DNA of 64,000 bases from Lineus longissimus. Lineage: Eukaryota; Nemertea; Pilidiophora; Heteronemertea; Lineidae. The position numbers and the translations under genes were made by a program. The stretch lies in assembly GCF_910592395.1 (NCBI RefSeq), contig NC_088309.1:2501-66500 (forward strand), read 5' to 3'. The notes under the pieces were generated by a model. The model saw nothing but the letters and a program-made list of their open reading frames with translations, was not told the DNA's origin and ran no database searches. Positions 36,332 to 50,600 of this stretch are shown here, piece by piece (position 1 is the first letter of the stretch; each line of letters opens with the position of its first letter).

Positions 36332-36342
36332 GCCTTATGGCC

Positions 36343-37838
36343 ATTCTTTGAACTTCTCCGTAATTGGACACTTTCTCCACAAACGTCTTTGCATTGTGAA
36401 TGTTGAGAACTTATCTCGCACCCTCATTTATCTCCATCACGGTCATTGGAGCTTACTTATCATCAAGCTCCCTGGTTTTTACACTAGAGCTGAATAAGCA
36501 GAATACCCTTTTAAATCAGAAATTATCACTGGCACATATTAAACATAGTGAGCGGGCCTTCTTTTTTTAAAGCAGAGGGTTGATGTATCTTGCTGTCTTA
36601 TAGTTTGGTGTCAGTGAGTTAACACTTACGTCAATACATAGGAAATAAAAAAGGCACAGTTGCTCTTTAGGATACCTGAGAGATTCATTGATGAAGGAAC
36701 ATGCGCAGGAAAATGCAGCCTGAAGACAACGGGTGATTAATCACGTTTACTACTTTGATGTTGTGGACGGTAATGATGTTCTTTCGTGGACCACCGGCAA
36801 ACCCATACTTTGCTAGAACACGCTGTCCTGTTTCAAATGGCACTTAGGCGACTCGCCTAATTCGGCGCTGTCGATCGTCCTTAAACCAACGATAATCGAA
36901 GATTCTTGCCCTCGCAAACATGAAAATCGCATTGTATTACGAAATGGTGTAGGCTTTTCATTTGGGATTAAACAGTGATGGATTGAGACAGGGACGTAGT
37001 TCCGTAGGGTCCATTTGTAATTGAAAAATCCCGTAAGCGGAAACAACGCTAAGAACAGCCATGATGATTTGAATATATGATGGTGCTGATTGAAATCTAG
37101 GTGAGAAGGTCAGTGATGGGGAGATGCCGTTTTCAAGGTTGCGTATCTACGTCAGAAGGTAAATTTACCTCAGATCTGTTGCCATGCATGTAAGCGAAAG
37201 TAAAAATGGTGTCGATTGTTGGCGATGAATGGCCGCTAGTGACAGAATGCTTTCATTAACTTAGACACAGAAAGAAGCAGGAAACATGGAACATACTGGC
37301 TTCTCCATCAGATCCGTTTAGCTTTTATCTCTGCCATTTACTGTCAAAGCGGTCGGCAACCAATTAATTTCTCCTCATGTTACCACAGCGATATGACACA
37401 AATATGACAAAGGATGGATGGGAGTAATGTAGGTGTCAACAAAATAAAAACCAAACGCGAGTGACAAAGCTTATGAAAGACCTTTTGAAACTTTCTGGAT
37501 ATTGCTCACCTAAACCTAAACTATGGTGTCCCTCTATATTGAAGGTAAATACATAGTTATTACGAAATTTGGTGGGAATGCTTTTATTGTTTTGACGGTC
37601 AGTGTACAAAAGTATTAAGTCCATCGTATTTCGAAGCCGGTGTAATGTTTTTGAGTGTTTCTATTTTTGAGTGTTTCCCCTCATTGTTTGGGAACGCTAA
37701 AAGATAGATTGACAAGTTTTTCTGTGTTTCCCCCTATTGAAAAGTCATGGTCTCTCTAGCTGCCTATTGTTTGGAAACACTGACACATGGGAAACAACCA
37801 CAGATGTTACACCGGTTCACTGAACATCCGAACCATGT
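36343..37838. other. Gene-poor region
   Basis: No gene or repeat recognised. Confidence 0.4.
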
Positions 37839-37916
37839 GGTTAGGGTTAGGGTTAGGGTTAGGGTTAGGGTTAGGGTTAGGGTTAGGGTTAGGGTTAGGG
37901 TTAGGGTTAGGGTTAG
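37839..37916 (+). repeat. Interstitial telomeric repeat (TTAGGG)n
   Basis: Twelve perfect TTAGGG units plus a partial one, with no interruptions. This is the standard metazoan/deuterostome telomere unit. Unique sequence on both sides shows it is not a chromosome end in this assembly. Confidence 0.97.
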
Positions 37917-40900
37917 AAGCACCTGTCGGATTCTACATTAGGAGATAACAAGTCCTATCTGATTTCGATGCTGGAGGTCACGAGTCTTTTTTCTTTTCTC
38001 TCTTCACAGTGTTTTATTTTCTGCTGCCGTTAGATGTAACTTAAAGTGTTCATGTGAGTTCTTACTATTTCGTTCTAGCAATTCACCTCAGAATCATCGC
38101 CGACTATCTCATAGCATGATAAAAGCCGGCAATAGTTCAGCAACGCTTTTAGCACTTTATACCACTCTTGAAATAGCTCTTGAGTTGTTTGCCATGAATC
38201 CAATATTGCAAAATATTCTCCAGGCTGCTTGTTCTGGTTTTTGGTTTTTATGATGGCTACCACTGAATGGTATCGCCATGGATCTTCAATACCAACACTG
38301 AGGTATAGAGATAATTAAAAAACTGCATCGAGTTTTAATGGAAATAATGGTTATGGTAATCCGATAATGGTTTAGTCCTCGGAAGACATCGATGAGTTGA
38401 TGCTGTTCGCGGGCCATCTCCGTGTGTGTGTGTGTTATTTCTCATCCGCACCGTATTAATCTTTCTTTGGTCGACCATTTCTTCTCCGCAAGTTAAATCT
38501 TCCAATCAAATATGGCGGGAGTTTAGTCTTGGAACCCTAGCCAAGTGAGAAAACACCAAGTTAGGAGACGCCTAACAGGCAGGCTTCTCCATCGTTCAAT
38601 GGGATTCGTTTTTATTGAACACAGCAGAAAATTATAGCCCTTTGCAAGAAAAAGATGCAGCGAAGAGCTGTTTCCGGCTGTGAAGCCATCAACCTGATGG
38701 TAGCAGCTGTTAGTTGGCGTATCGTACGCCGATGCCTTTGCTAGGAATGCAGCCAGTGACTTCAGGCTTTGCTTTCAGTTGTTTCAACACGTCGCTTTTA
38801 TTCTAAACCACGTTTTTGCCCCCATAATAGTTCTGTGCCTTAGTTCTCGTGTAGAGATTGCGAGAATCTCTTGCTGTCTCAATGATGGTTCGCGATCTTG
38901 CGTTTGGATCATCTGTGTCTAACTGATCGAGATCGTCCTTTTGGGGTATCAAAGTGTAGCCGAGACGTATAATGGTTTGTCTTAAAGTGTGATTGTAATC
39001 GAACAAACATGAGCGGGCAGGGGCAGTCTTTTCAACCTTCAGTCACGTTCAACCTTAGTTATTCTAGCTAAAGTAGGAGATCTCCAATCGCACATCAGAG
39101 GGGCTGTCTAGAAAACGATATTCAAGTCGAATCTGCGGTCTGCCTGTTGTCATTCCTCTTCCTACCTGGATGATAGCATGCCTTTGATTAGTTGTAACGA
39201 TAGGCGGATGCTTATAGTTGGGAAGGATGTTTACTTTTTCATTTGACAGGTTTGCGATTGACTTTTATCAATATCGGACGTCCTATGGTAGAACTTGATC
39301 CTTGGCTACGGATGTGTATTGACAGAAAAGTGTTAGTCTCTGAGAGTAGGTTTGGTCTTGTCAACTTCAGTCAAACCATAACTTGTTTGGAGCAGTCTTG
39401 TTGAATGCATGTCAGATGCGTCTTGTAGGCGAAACAATGTTGAGTAGAGATGAAAATGTCTTGATCTCGTCTACCTTCGAAGTATGAGAAAATCGTGGTT
39501 CATGTCACCATGGTCCTGTGTTAATTGATTGCAAGCATAACTTCGTCGTTCTTCAACCTATGAGTGTGGTACTCGCCTCATCTTCAGAATCCCTCCATCT
39601 GGTACGGGTTATGTACGGCCTTTGCGCTGAAAAAAAATTGAAGAAGACAAGAATTTGAAAGGTGTTTAGAAGCAACAGGTAGAGTCGTTGAATGATTCTG
39701 TGTTAAAATATGGTTGTCCTCAACGATGTCAATTTCCTCGGATCGCACGTTGTTTGAATAATCACTTGATGATGCCCTTCTTTTCTGAAGAAGGTGCAAT
39801 ACATTCCTGGCATCTTGGAAGTGTTTCGGAGGCAATTACTCTTGGCTGCAAAACACTCGTTTTGTATATATTTTCAACGACCTGTATTTCCAGTACTAAT
39901 ATAACAACATGTTGAAAAAAACACACCAATGTTTACGGCTCGAACAATTTGACGAGTTCAAATCGACAAGAGAACGAGTCCTACGCTACGATCTACTCCA
40001 TAAACTATTAACTCCCCACCCGAGTTCTAAGAGCTGGTTTAAGGGTCGTTATGATCTCCGACTCTTGTGTCAAGAAGCGCACTGCTCATTATCAAATCCT
40101 ACCTCATTAATCAAAGATCTTATATTTTTATAGTCACATATCGAAGATTATTAAAATCTAGAGAAGGCGTAAGCCTTAGAAGTTTGATGACGCTGAAATG
40201 GAAATGTTCATCAGCTTTTGAAAACTAGAAAAAAAGATACTTTGAAATATTAAATAATGAAAGTTATTAATTAGAGCATTATTTATAAACCTGTCATTTA
40301 CAACAGGAGAGGACATGTTTGGGACTTGCTTCATTATGGAGAAAAAATCCCAAAGAATTCAGTTGGAAATTAAAGTTCCATAACAGTTTCCTTGTCTCTG
40401 TCGCCGTCTTTGTATATGAAGCGCTTAAAGAGAGATCGGTAGCTTGACAGATAGTGGTAGCTTTATGCCAAAAAGAAAGAACTCCGCCCAACAGCAAATA
40501 TGCTCGACGCTGAACGAGTCGAAGCCTTGAACTCCGTGTCCAAAGATCATGCGTGTAGTGTTGGTTCCCTATAGTCACACCTGAAATTCCATGAGCGTGG
40601 ACTCAAGTTCGTGCTTCGGAAGGAGCACAATTGTTTTGGATTTACTCTCACATTCATTATCATCCGATTTAGAATCGATCCAACTGTTTATGCATCAGTT
40701 TTCCCCCATTGAGAAAGCAGACTCAATCTGGTTGTTTCCGTATATCATTATCATCGCCCATCTTGCCATCTAAAGCACGTATCGTCTGATTGGTGCTAAT
40801 TTGATTAGTCGAGCAGGGAATACGGTCAATCAAAGGCTAATTAGATCAACAGCATGCAAGGATTTTCCTTGATACATAAATAATTCAAGAATCGATTCAA

Positions 40901-41379
40901 CATCGCAGCTTACGATGCTAAATCGAATTCTTCTTATATCATGCGAACCATTCATTCACCTTCCATTATAGCGCATCAGCCATCTTCTTTATGCAGATCC
41001 CTGCCATTAAATGGATGGTTGGCTGCATCAGCTGCTCTTTGTCAACACATAGCAAAATCCCAGAGCTGTTTCTTCTTGATTCCACTTCCGTTCCCGGATT
41101 AACTGCAGCAACCCGTGCACATACATTGATTTCGAGACTCGTCTCTCCTTTGGTCGCCACTTCGAGATCTTGAAAGTATTCTTTGTGTAGTATGAACACT
41201 TCTGTGTGAATTGCGGAAAGTAACAGATCAACGAGCTGATGACAGCCTTTACCATCTAAGTTGATACATGGACGTCATCGAAAGCTTACGGTACTTCGTC
41301 ATCCCGGCTATTAGGTCATGGGTGCAGATCTTAGGTTTTATAATGGCATGTATCGATGGGAGTTCATCTCTCGACCAAA
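37917..41379. other. Gene-poor region
   Basis: No intact gene recognised. A short (GT)n run lies near 38421-38435. Confidence 0.35.
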
Positions 41380-41683
41380 AATGTGATGTCTAACTATCGG
41401 CCAATGTCGCTCTTCTCCTTTCTGTTCCAACTGATTGACAGGATTGTTAAGATACGCTAACAGACCCGCGGGTTGTATGATCAAAACCACAGTACTGAAA
41501 CAGAACCACAGTACTAAAACAGTGTTGCCGCTGCTAGTCGCTGGAAAGGAAACACTCGTCATCCCATTGGATAAGTCCATGGCATTCGACTCTGTGGGTC
41601 ACGACATTTTTTTGAACAGGCTCCACAAGCTGGTTATAATGAACGAATTATTCTCAACTTGCTTTAAGGAATTCAGTCAATGA
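41380..41683 (+). pseudogene. Frameshifted LINE reverse transcriptase relic
   Basis: Two adjacent reverse-transcriptase motifs lie in different frames. The first, at 41380-41453, reads NVMSNYRPMSLFSFLFQLID and ends in TAA; it matches the NYRPISL motif. The second, in the frame of 41435-41683, reads PLDKSMAFDSVGHDIFLNRL and matches the DLSKAFDSVDHDILL block. A single frameshift and the stop separate them, and the catalytic YADD block was not found. It is a decayed non-LTR retrotransposon, not expected to be functional. Confidence 0.75.
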
Positions 41684-42124
41684 GATTCGAACCCGTGACA
41701 GAACTTTGACAGAACTGTCATTCAGACAGACATTGATTTGAGATACTTCAATTGAATGACTCTTGAGTAAAGGATTGAATCGATGCATACATAAAACAGC
41801 CAACTGCGAGAAACGAAGAGTCTCATCAGGTATTGACATATTCGTGCTGCTCTTAAATGAAAGTGACATATTGTAGATAACCTCCGATGCTGCTTTTATG
41901 AATTCACTCTTTTTTATTCTGATAGCAATCTAGCCACCAGACCAAGCACAAGACGACCAGAATGGTATAATATCTGAGGGGGAGAGAGTTAGAATCACGG
42001 TTGTGCAGGGTGCAACAATCTCGACAGGTGGGTGTGCATCAACTCTTGTAGGGACCAAGATAATTGCAGTTGGAAACGTCTGACAGCACTGGGACAGTCG
42101 TTGTCCAGTCATCAGTTAACCTTC

Positions 42125-42475
42125 CGGCTATGAGCAACGGGGTAAACACACCTTCTCTAGTTTGCACCTTAGAAAGAGGTTTGTCCTCACATTACGGCTA
42201 TGAGCAACGGGGTAAACACACCTTCTCTAGTTTGCACCTTTAGAAAGAGGTTTGTCCTCACATACGGCTATGAGCAACGGGGTAAACACACCTTCTCTAG
42301 TTTGCACCTTAGAAAGAGGTTTGTCCTCACATACGGCTATGAGCAACGGGGTAAACACACCTTCTCTAGTTTGCACCTTAGAAAGAGGTTTGTCCTCACA
42401 TACGGCTATGAGCAACGGGGTAAACACACCTTCTCTAGTTTGCACCTTAGAAAGAGGTTTGTCCTCACATTACGA
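42125..42475. repeat. 69-70 bp minisatellite, 5 copies
   Basis: Core CGGCTATGAGCAACGGGGTA then AACACACCTTCTCTAGTTTG. Copies are nearly identical, differing mainly by single-base indels at CACCTT(T)AG and CACAT(T)ACGG. Confidence 0.95.
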
Positions 42476-42984
42476 CAGAAAAACCTGCTGTTTGAGAGAA
42501 CATTGTAACAGTGATCCAGGTGTTTAGCAACACACGATGGATGCAACTGGTGGATTCCGCCTTTACACCCTGAGCAGAATAGCTTTTTCATTACTCCTAG
42601 TCGGCGAGCTATGATTGACTATAGCAGTCCATCCTTCCCCTGACACAAGTAATATCAGCAGCAGAGCGTAAGGGAAACTATTCATAGGATCAAAGCTCTA
42701 AACGCCTCCAAGACACAGCTTAGACACGTCATTCTGTAGCTACTGTCAGTAACGATGAATATCATCCTGGACAAGTCAAAGACATATTCCACAAACCTGT
42801 TTCCTTTTTCCACCGAGAAGGTTTTTGAGTAGGCTTTGACGAATATTGTCTGACTCGTAGCAATTGGGGTCATCATCAATCGAATAAGGGAAATGTTAAT
42901 AATCCTCCCGTGGCTATCATCGTCTCACTGTCATCACTTTTGTGAGGCCCAGTGAAGTTGGATGTGAGGCTAACTCGGCATGTC

Positions 42985-43090
42985 TGCTCAAAATGAACCA
43001 ACATCATCACTCCAAAACTTTTTTGACTTTGAAAATTTTTCAACATTTTGAACTCTGAAAGTTGAAAACATTTCTGAGTCCAAATTTTTC
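42985..43090. repeat. AT-rich dispersed repeat, copy 1
   Basis: Contains CTCAAAATGAACCAACATCATC followed closely by CCAAAACTTTTTTGACTTTG. The same block recurs at 51725-51800 in this orientation and at 60385-60570 inverted. Confidence 0.7.
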
Positions 43091-43092
43091 CA

Positions 43093-43338
43093 AAACCCAC
43101 AAAGCAGTTGTGTCATCTTGGTGTATAAACCCACAAGGCAGTTGTGTCATCTTGGTGTATAAACCCACAAAGCAGTTGTGTCATCTTGGTGTATAAACCC
43201 ACAAAGCAGTTGTGTCATCTTGGTGTATAAACCCACAAAGCAGTTGTGTCATCTTGGTGTATAAACCCACAAAGCAGTTGTGTCATCTTGGTGTATAAAC
43301 CCACAAGGCAGTTGTGTCATCTTGGTGTATAAACCCAC
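43093..43338. repeat. 34-bp minisatellite, 7 copies
   Basis: Core ACCCACAAAGCAGTTGTGTC then ATCTTGGTGTATAA. First and last copies have CACAAGGCAG. It directly follows the AT-rich dispersed repeat. Confidence 0.95.
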
Positions 43339-44250
43339 GAAGCGAGATCCGAAAGAATTTTCTTTCTGAAATCCAATTATCTACCAAGAAATCAATGATA
43401 GGCCGAGGTCTCATAGCTAAGCCAGAAAAAAACCATGATGGTATCTATGTGGACATGGAATTAAGCTGGCATTAACCTTTTGGGACTCGTTCACACTCTA
43501 TGATAAATCTAATTTGCCTCTTCGATGTTAAACATGGGTAGCCATACCCTAAAGCGGTTCTTCCTTTTCCGTATAACTTGACCACCAAGAGTAGTCATTC
43601 CTCAAAACACCGGCATTCTGAAATCGGTGTTTCTACTAAGCTTACTATTTCAATTTGATTCCGGATATACGATATGTAGCAGAGTGTCTAACTTGCGTTG
43701 GTTGTTGAAGAATGAAACATCGAAATGGCAATTGACATGAAAAACTGTCATCATTGATAGATTCACTACAAGTTATGAACTTCGTGCCGAACTCATTAAC
43801 AAGCACAAATTAATAACTTGGAAGCTGCATAAAATCGTTTTCTTATTACTGTTCTTGTGAAACACTTCTAGTCACGTCGGCATAGTTAATGTTAAAGCAG
43901 AAACATGTAATTGCGCTTCTTTACATGAAGTGGAGCTATCAAGAGGAAGTAGCTGGATAGCTGAAATATGTGATGGCCGTCAGAAACCCTAAAGGCAGGT
44001 AGGGTTTGCAGGAAGTGTGTGTCAATGACACCCTGAAAGCCATCAGCTACCTTGGTTTTTCCGAGCTAATGCTCTTTCAGTGTGAGCAGTACGAATTACT
44101 AATCTCATGCATGTAGCTCTCAACTTGTTCAAGTCCAAAATTCTCAATGTTAATAGTGCATAGATTGATTTTACCTCCGTGATCTCAGTTTGTGCAAGTC
44201 ACAGTTCAAATTATATTTCACAGTGCACGCCATAGCTCAACTTCTATTTC
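43339..44250. other. Gene-poor region
   Basis: No gene or repeat recognised. Confidence 0.4.
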
Positions 44251-44254
44251 ACGT

Positions 44255-44634
44255 GGTGAATATATATATGTGTAGTCTTTTCATCTTAGACGTATATGTA
44301 GTAAAATAGGTGAATATATATATGTGCAGTCTTTTCATCTTAGACGTATAGGTAGTAAAATAGGTGAATATATATATGTGTAGTCTTTTCATCTTAGACG
44401 TATAGGTAGTAAAATAGGTGAATATATATATGTGTAGTCTTTTCATCTTAGACGTATAGGTAGAAAAATAGGTGAATATATATACAGTATGTGTAGTCTT
44501 TTCATCTTAGACGTATAGGTAGTAAAATAGGTGAATATATATATGTGTAGTCTTTTCATCTTAGACGTATAGGTAGTAAAATAGGTGAATATATATATGT
44601 GTAGTCTTTTCATCTTAGACGTATAGGTAGAAAA
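44255..44634. repeat. 54-bp minisatellite, 7 copies
   Basis: Core GGTGAATATATATATGTGTA then GTCTTTTCATCTTAGACGTA. The fifth copy has a 4-base CAGT insertion in the AT run. Confidence 0.95.
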
Positions 44635-47600
44635 AGAGCAATATTTAATAGACATCAGTGTCACGGTTTCAATCTTAGCAGAAGCGATAGTTGGCTGATA
44701 TTGAGTGTTTATTATCGCTGCTTTATGCTCAATACCAATAATCTTACTGTTATTACAAGGTCGATGACTATTTGAGTTAATTGATCTTGTATAGGTCACA
44801 ATTCCTCTCTACCACATGCCATGGCCTCACACGAATCTATTGATATTCACGAAGAAGACAGCAACGGCCAAGAGACACTTGGGAAACGTATGTGTCTTCA
44901 TAACTGTCAACTGATATAATGTGGTCTATGATTAAGCTCACTAAAGCGTTAACGGACAAGATAATGATCATTTTGATCCACGTAAGGTGATAATTAAATT
45001 TTTATGTGGGTATTCTCTAGTAACAGAGTCACATTACACATTCATGCAAGCAGTGTTCCTCATGTGAGCAGAACAGAAAGCCACGTAGCCTAATGACACT
45101 CACTTGGATATTACATGACATTTTGGACAGTACGCCTCAGTATTATTTTACAGAATGCAAGCTAGGGTAGTTTGGATTAAATTGGTTGTCTCCATCGGTT
45201 CTGTTATGATATGCTTATTAACCGACTAATCAGAGTAGACCTCGTATGTAACATATATCTCATTCCACTGCCAGATTTTTCCTGATACTAATTTTTTCTA
45301 CTTATACCGAACGTGGGAAGCCATACCATTACAGCTATGATTTAAATTTTATTTTGTTAATCCAGCTGTAACCATGGAATGTACACAAAACATTAGGTGT
45401 TTGTGTGCAGTAAACTCTACCCCGTAAACTCTATTTGCGAAAGGAGCACGCCGATTAATTTTACAATTCTTTGTTTTTTTCGTACTTGGACACGGAACGT
45501 GTAACATTGACATGAAAATTACGTTTGACCCCAACATAAAAAGACATGTCTTTATGTTGGGCGCAGTTGCCTGTGCATAGCTTGCAGGCTCTTCGGACAT
45601 CAAAATCAAAGAAATGAAAATGCGGCATTACAAGTGGGACAGCTCAGAATCTGTGCTTATGACGTAAATGTCGAGAAGGACAGACAATTAACCGTCACTT
45701 GTCTTTTATCCTGTAAATAAGCCTGGGGATAGTTGTGGAGAAAGCCAGATCAAAGTCATGCCATTTAATTAGTCAATGCTATCCGATTAACAAAACTGTC
45801 TTCTGTGATGACCGAGTGGTTGCATCAGCTGCATACTGCCAGGGTGCAACCTTGAGGCGACCTTTTATCCTACCTTTCCATCTATTTGGACTTTATTTTT
45901 ATGGGAAGGCTAATGCTTAGTTGTGAAGCTGGTAATGCTCTCGGTCAGGGTTATTTACGAGCATTACGAGTTATTTACTAGGCCATCGGGATCGGTGTAT
46001 ATTACCATTATCGGGATCGAGTGTGTTGGTTTTAAGTCCATCCATCTGCAGGTTGTCATATCTCATCGTGTTCACAAATCGTCCTCTGCAGTGCCAAAGT
46101 CATGTGAAAGATTTCACTGTCATGCATTGGAACGGAGTCTGAATCGTGCCAATTACAAATCTGCCAATCCTCAAACAATTTCCTTAAATCTGGATTTAAT
46201 TCTTGTCTTGTATTCATGGTGGCATTATTAGTGCGATCGTGTGGTCTTGAATTTAAATAAAAGATTTTCAATTAAGATCGACGAGGATAAGATCTAGGAT
46301 TCAGTGATGCAGATTCCTGCATTTGCCAGTTTAAATTTAAAATGTTCATGACAGTCCTCATGGCTGTCTCGTGTGTTACTGCATGGAGAGTATCATCATA
46401 TCTACGGCAATTGAATGTCTCGTACACCAGTGAGTAAACTTTCGTCAAACTTGAAAATTGTTTGCTGCCTGAGCAAAGAATCTCCTCTCTATTCTCGAAA
46501 ACGGTTTTTGAATTAAATGCGGATGCTTTTCATTCGGTAATTAAAGAAGCTCTATTATTAATCACTTCACAAGCAAGCAACAATTAATTTTTTTACAATT
46601 TATTTTTATTGCGTTTCACTGTTCAGCATTATTAGCCAGCTGTTGATTAAAACCGTCATCGTAGGATTAAACGTTTCTGCTTCTCAAATAACAATTGGTT
46701 GTCGGGTGTTCGATTCGATATGTAAACCAACTTAACATGAAGTGTACAACCTGATAGCGTCTTCATCAGCCACAAAAAGTCCCTGTGATATATCTTCTAA
46801 GCTATAAACATTAGTTAGTGTTTGCCAGAAAACTGTAAAGTAAACACATGCAGGCTGGAATTTCTGGAAGACTTCAGCTATTGTCTAACCACCGAGGAAG
46901 CCTTTTAGTGAGTATATCTCCCTGCGGTGGTTTTCTTTGTCGGGTTGGAAATATGAATCCTTGAACTTAACATGTACCTTTTCTGTCTTTGTTCTTTGAT
47001 CCACTTCTTTGGCATTCAGCGATAGGAGACAATACAGTTTTTATCATTTTTTTTTCCTAAAGGCCATGCGGATGAAGTGACAAAAAACGCCAGACACGAG
47101 CAAATATCAGGGAGCAGACATGTTCTCGTCCAGGGGTACTGAAGCTTGGTTGAATTCCTTCGCAATACCAACATTATAGTTTCAAATCGCAAACCTACGG
47201 TAAAGCAATATGCCAATTTTCTACAAGCATATCAACCCAAATGAAGTGAAATCTGCGCCAGATCAAACAGAATATGAAATTACTAATATTTTGGGCGATA
47301 GCGAGGAGGATATTTGCTTGACTAAATAACAGGATTGGTTTGGCTATACTCGTGGGCAATGACTTGGTGGCCCAGAAAGATTCTGATTATGTGACCGGCT
47401 GATTACACGGAGTGGTAAGGCTACCGCGGAGACTGGTACGGCGATCCTAGGGGAAAGTGTTAGGTGAACTGGGAGAGATTCAGGTGTTCCAGCCAGGAAA
47501 AATTCTTAATGAGTGTATATCGCTTTTCTTTGCAGTGGTGTACCACTCGAGTGCACGATATATCAACAGATTTGGTCTACATTAGATCGTGCCAGTCTGG

Positions 47601-50600
47601 GCGTAGCTAATCAAATTAACTAAGCTAAATCAAAGCTAAATCAAACGGTAGTCTATCGTAACCTTCTTGGACAGTAACAATTCCTCCAAGGCGACACAGT
47701 CAGAACGATCGCATTGTGCCTATAGTATACGGTCGAAACATCGAGTTTGAATCGACTAAATTGTTGGATTATCTCGATAATTGATAACTGGCTATCTTCG
47801 TGATATACGTTTGATGGTTGCATACAAAGTGAACATAAAAACACATCATATACATGTCTCAAAGAATACGTAAACAAAGAAGTCACATTTTGACGACCTC
47901 CAACAAAAGTCGAGTGAGTTGTCAGAAAGTTAGTTGACAAGAACTGTTCGGTGTATTTTCGGGAATAATCAACGCATGGTACATGTGAGTACATTCGTCA
48001 AAACCTGATGACAATGGATGAGTACGATAATTGTCTTATGATAATCATGTCACAAGGGTGCAGGTGTATATCTGGGATAATCTGGTAATGGGTTCTGGCT
48101 TTCCCCAAGTTAATCTCTGCTACTGGGCTTTCCCTTGGGCTTTCACTCTTCCGTAACAGTATTATCTCCAAGATAAGGAGTATTTGAGAATCTATCATGA
48201 TATCATCGCGGATATGATTTTGTTTCGCTAATAGCCCTTGAAGTAGTTTTGATGCGATAAAGTTGACTTGGGGAAGACGCTTAGGTTATTAGGGTGTCAG
48301 GCTCACTCTGCTCAGATCAGCAGCAGGCCATCTTAACTTGTTGATCCACTTGAACTGAGAACTGGGCTAACTGAATGGGTGAACCGTGTTGCTGGTTTCA
48401 AGAAGAAATTCGGCGTACTGCAGTTCCGAACAAGAATTGGCTAACAAGCCAATTAAGCTCCACACAGTGTGTGTATGATGGCTAAATGTCATAAGGATCA
48501 AATAGAGACTTGGACCCTGGGAGCAAGCCTTGATGTCTGATGTCTGTCTACCAATCCTTCCGATATCCGGCTATAGTTGTAAACAATAATTCATGTTGTA
48601 CAACTCGCAAAATGGAATGACCTGTCTCAGTTATATATCCATTTTACAGCGACATCAAATCTCCTTCAGTCTCGAAACAACCACGAAAAAACACCGTTAC
48701 CAAGCCGCAATCGTTCAATATAAAGGGTCTTTTTCCCTCCCGATAGCTGGCCAGGTGCTGCCCCAAAAGGGTATTGTCCCTGTTTAGCGCCTGGTACTGC
48801 AAAATCCAATAATCAACTCATCATATTTGGTTTTCCATTATTATGGAGATGGCAGCCTCCACTGAGTGAAGTTGTCTTTTGATATCACCACGGCAGCCAC
48901 TGTGATGCTGTTTAGCCAGCATCATGATTCATTACCATAGTCTGATAATATGAGGGTCAATACTAAGATGGTGAGTATGACATCAAACAGTCTTGCCAAA
49001 CAGTATTAACGTGTGTAGTTTAAGTTATTAGCACACCTTACAAAAGTGCTCAGTGCTCAAACCTGAATGAGGAGGGCCGTTTATATGATCAATGTCTCAT
49101 ATGGAATGGATTTGGTGATATCATTAGTGAAGCCAGAATAAAACAAATAAACTACCTTTCCTTGTAACCAAGTCACGACGCAGTCCCTCATAAACATGAT
49201 GAACTACTCGTCGTTGTATTATGTTCAATATGCATCCACCACACCACACAGGGCATCTTCTCTGACCAAATAAAGTATTCATACACGGGCTAGAAATGGT
49301 GAATGTACCATATTAGAATGCTCAGAAAGGTATGATGACACTTTTGGCTGTTGGTTCATACATTGATACGGACAAAGCAACATACAATAACACTGTAAAG
49401 AAACGTTATCAGATCATGCGATCGCCTGTGGTGCTCATGTTTTCAGATATATCACTGGTCTGGAACAGCAGCTGTAACTGACCTGGCTAGAAAGACCTGC
49501 ACTGACGTAAAAACCCTCCTTTGACACCGATCTGAAGGCAGCCAGGACCAGATTTGTATATGAACAAAAGAACTGAGTGCCAAGGTGAGAAATGAACAAA
49601 GCTCCTCCTGATACCATCATCTCTCGTCTGTCAGCCATTGATAGCCAACAATTCGTCAATATGTCTGCCAATGCTCTTCACTGGCTTCGGCAACATGTCA
49701 AATAGATTGGCATAGTTTAGGTCGTCAGAGTCCTTGTTTCCATTCAGTCAAAGTTTAGCAGTTAGCAAAGTTCGATTGTGGCCAGCACGTGACAACCTCA
49801 TTGTGGCCAGACCAACCGTTTAGCTCCGCGAGTAGCACCGGGCCTTATGTCACTTGATCACTATGGCTTCTCCAACTCCTATCCTACTCAGTTAGGTCTG
49901 TTCATCCCTTAATTCTGACCATCATACTATTCCAGTGACTATTCGACTACAGACAATGGATTAACCACTTGAGCAAATGTAAGCCATTGTTCCTTGGACC
50001 CCTTCGTTTGTTGAGTTTCCGTTAGTCAGGCTGATGGCCTCCCAATCGAGCCGGGCTTTGCATCGCCTGTGTGCAACTATGGCATTTTCCAATCTTCTTC
50101 CTACATCATTACTTTATGAAATACCAATGTATGTATCTACTGAGGAATGTTCGAGAAAAGTGTTTTTGTCTTTCTTATCTAACGGGCTTTCATGAAAAGG
50201 GCCATTTACCTTGTTGTGCACTACAAAGAATGATTGAAGACGCACTTCAAGATCTAACTGCGGACCCTTGCCCATACTTGTTCGGTCAGTGATATACCTC
50301 TCGGATACTCATTAGTCAAGGTGTACGCTGTAGTTGCACACTCACCTTGAGCCGCGGACCTGAAATTGGTAGAGTAATTAAGTAGGTGATCAGAAAGAAC
50401 AGACGTCATCCTTTAGGCTCATCTCCCCGAATCCCTTCTCAAGCTGTATCCCGCCCACTACATCACGCCTAATCGACGACAAATCATCGTTTCATCAATC
50501 AGTGACTGGCATGACAAGGGAACACAGCGGCCAGTTAATGGCAGTGACACTGTTTCGAGACGCTGATGGTTTAAAGAAGACATCAGGAGTGATTGAGGAG

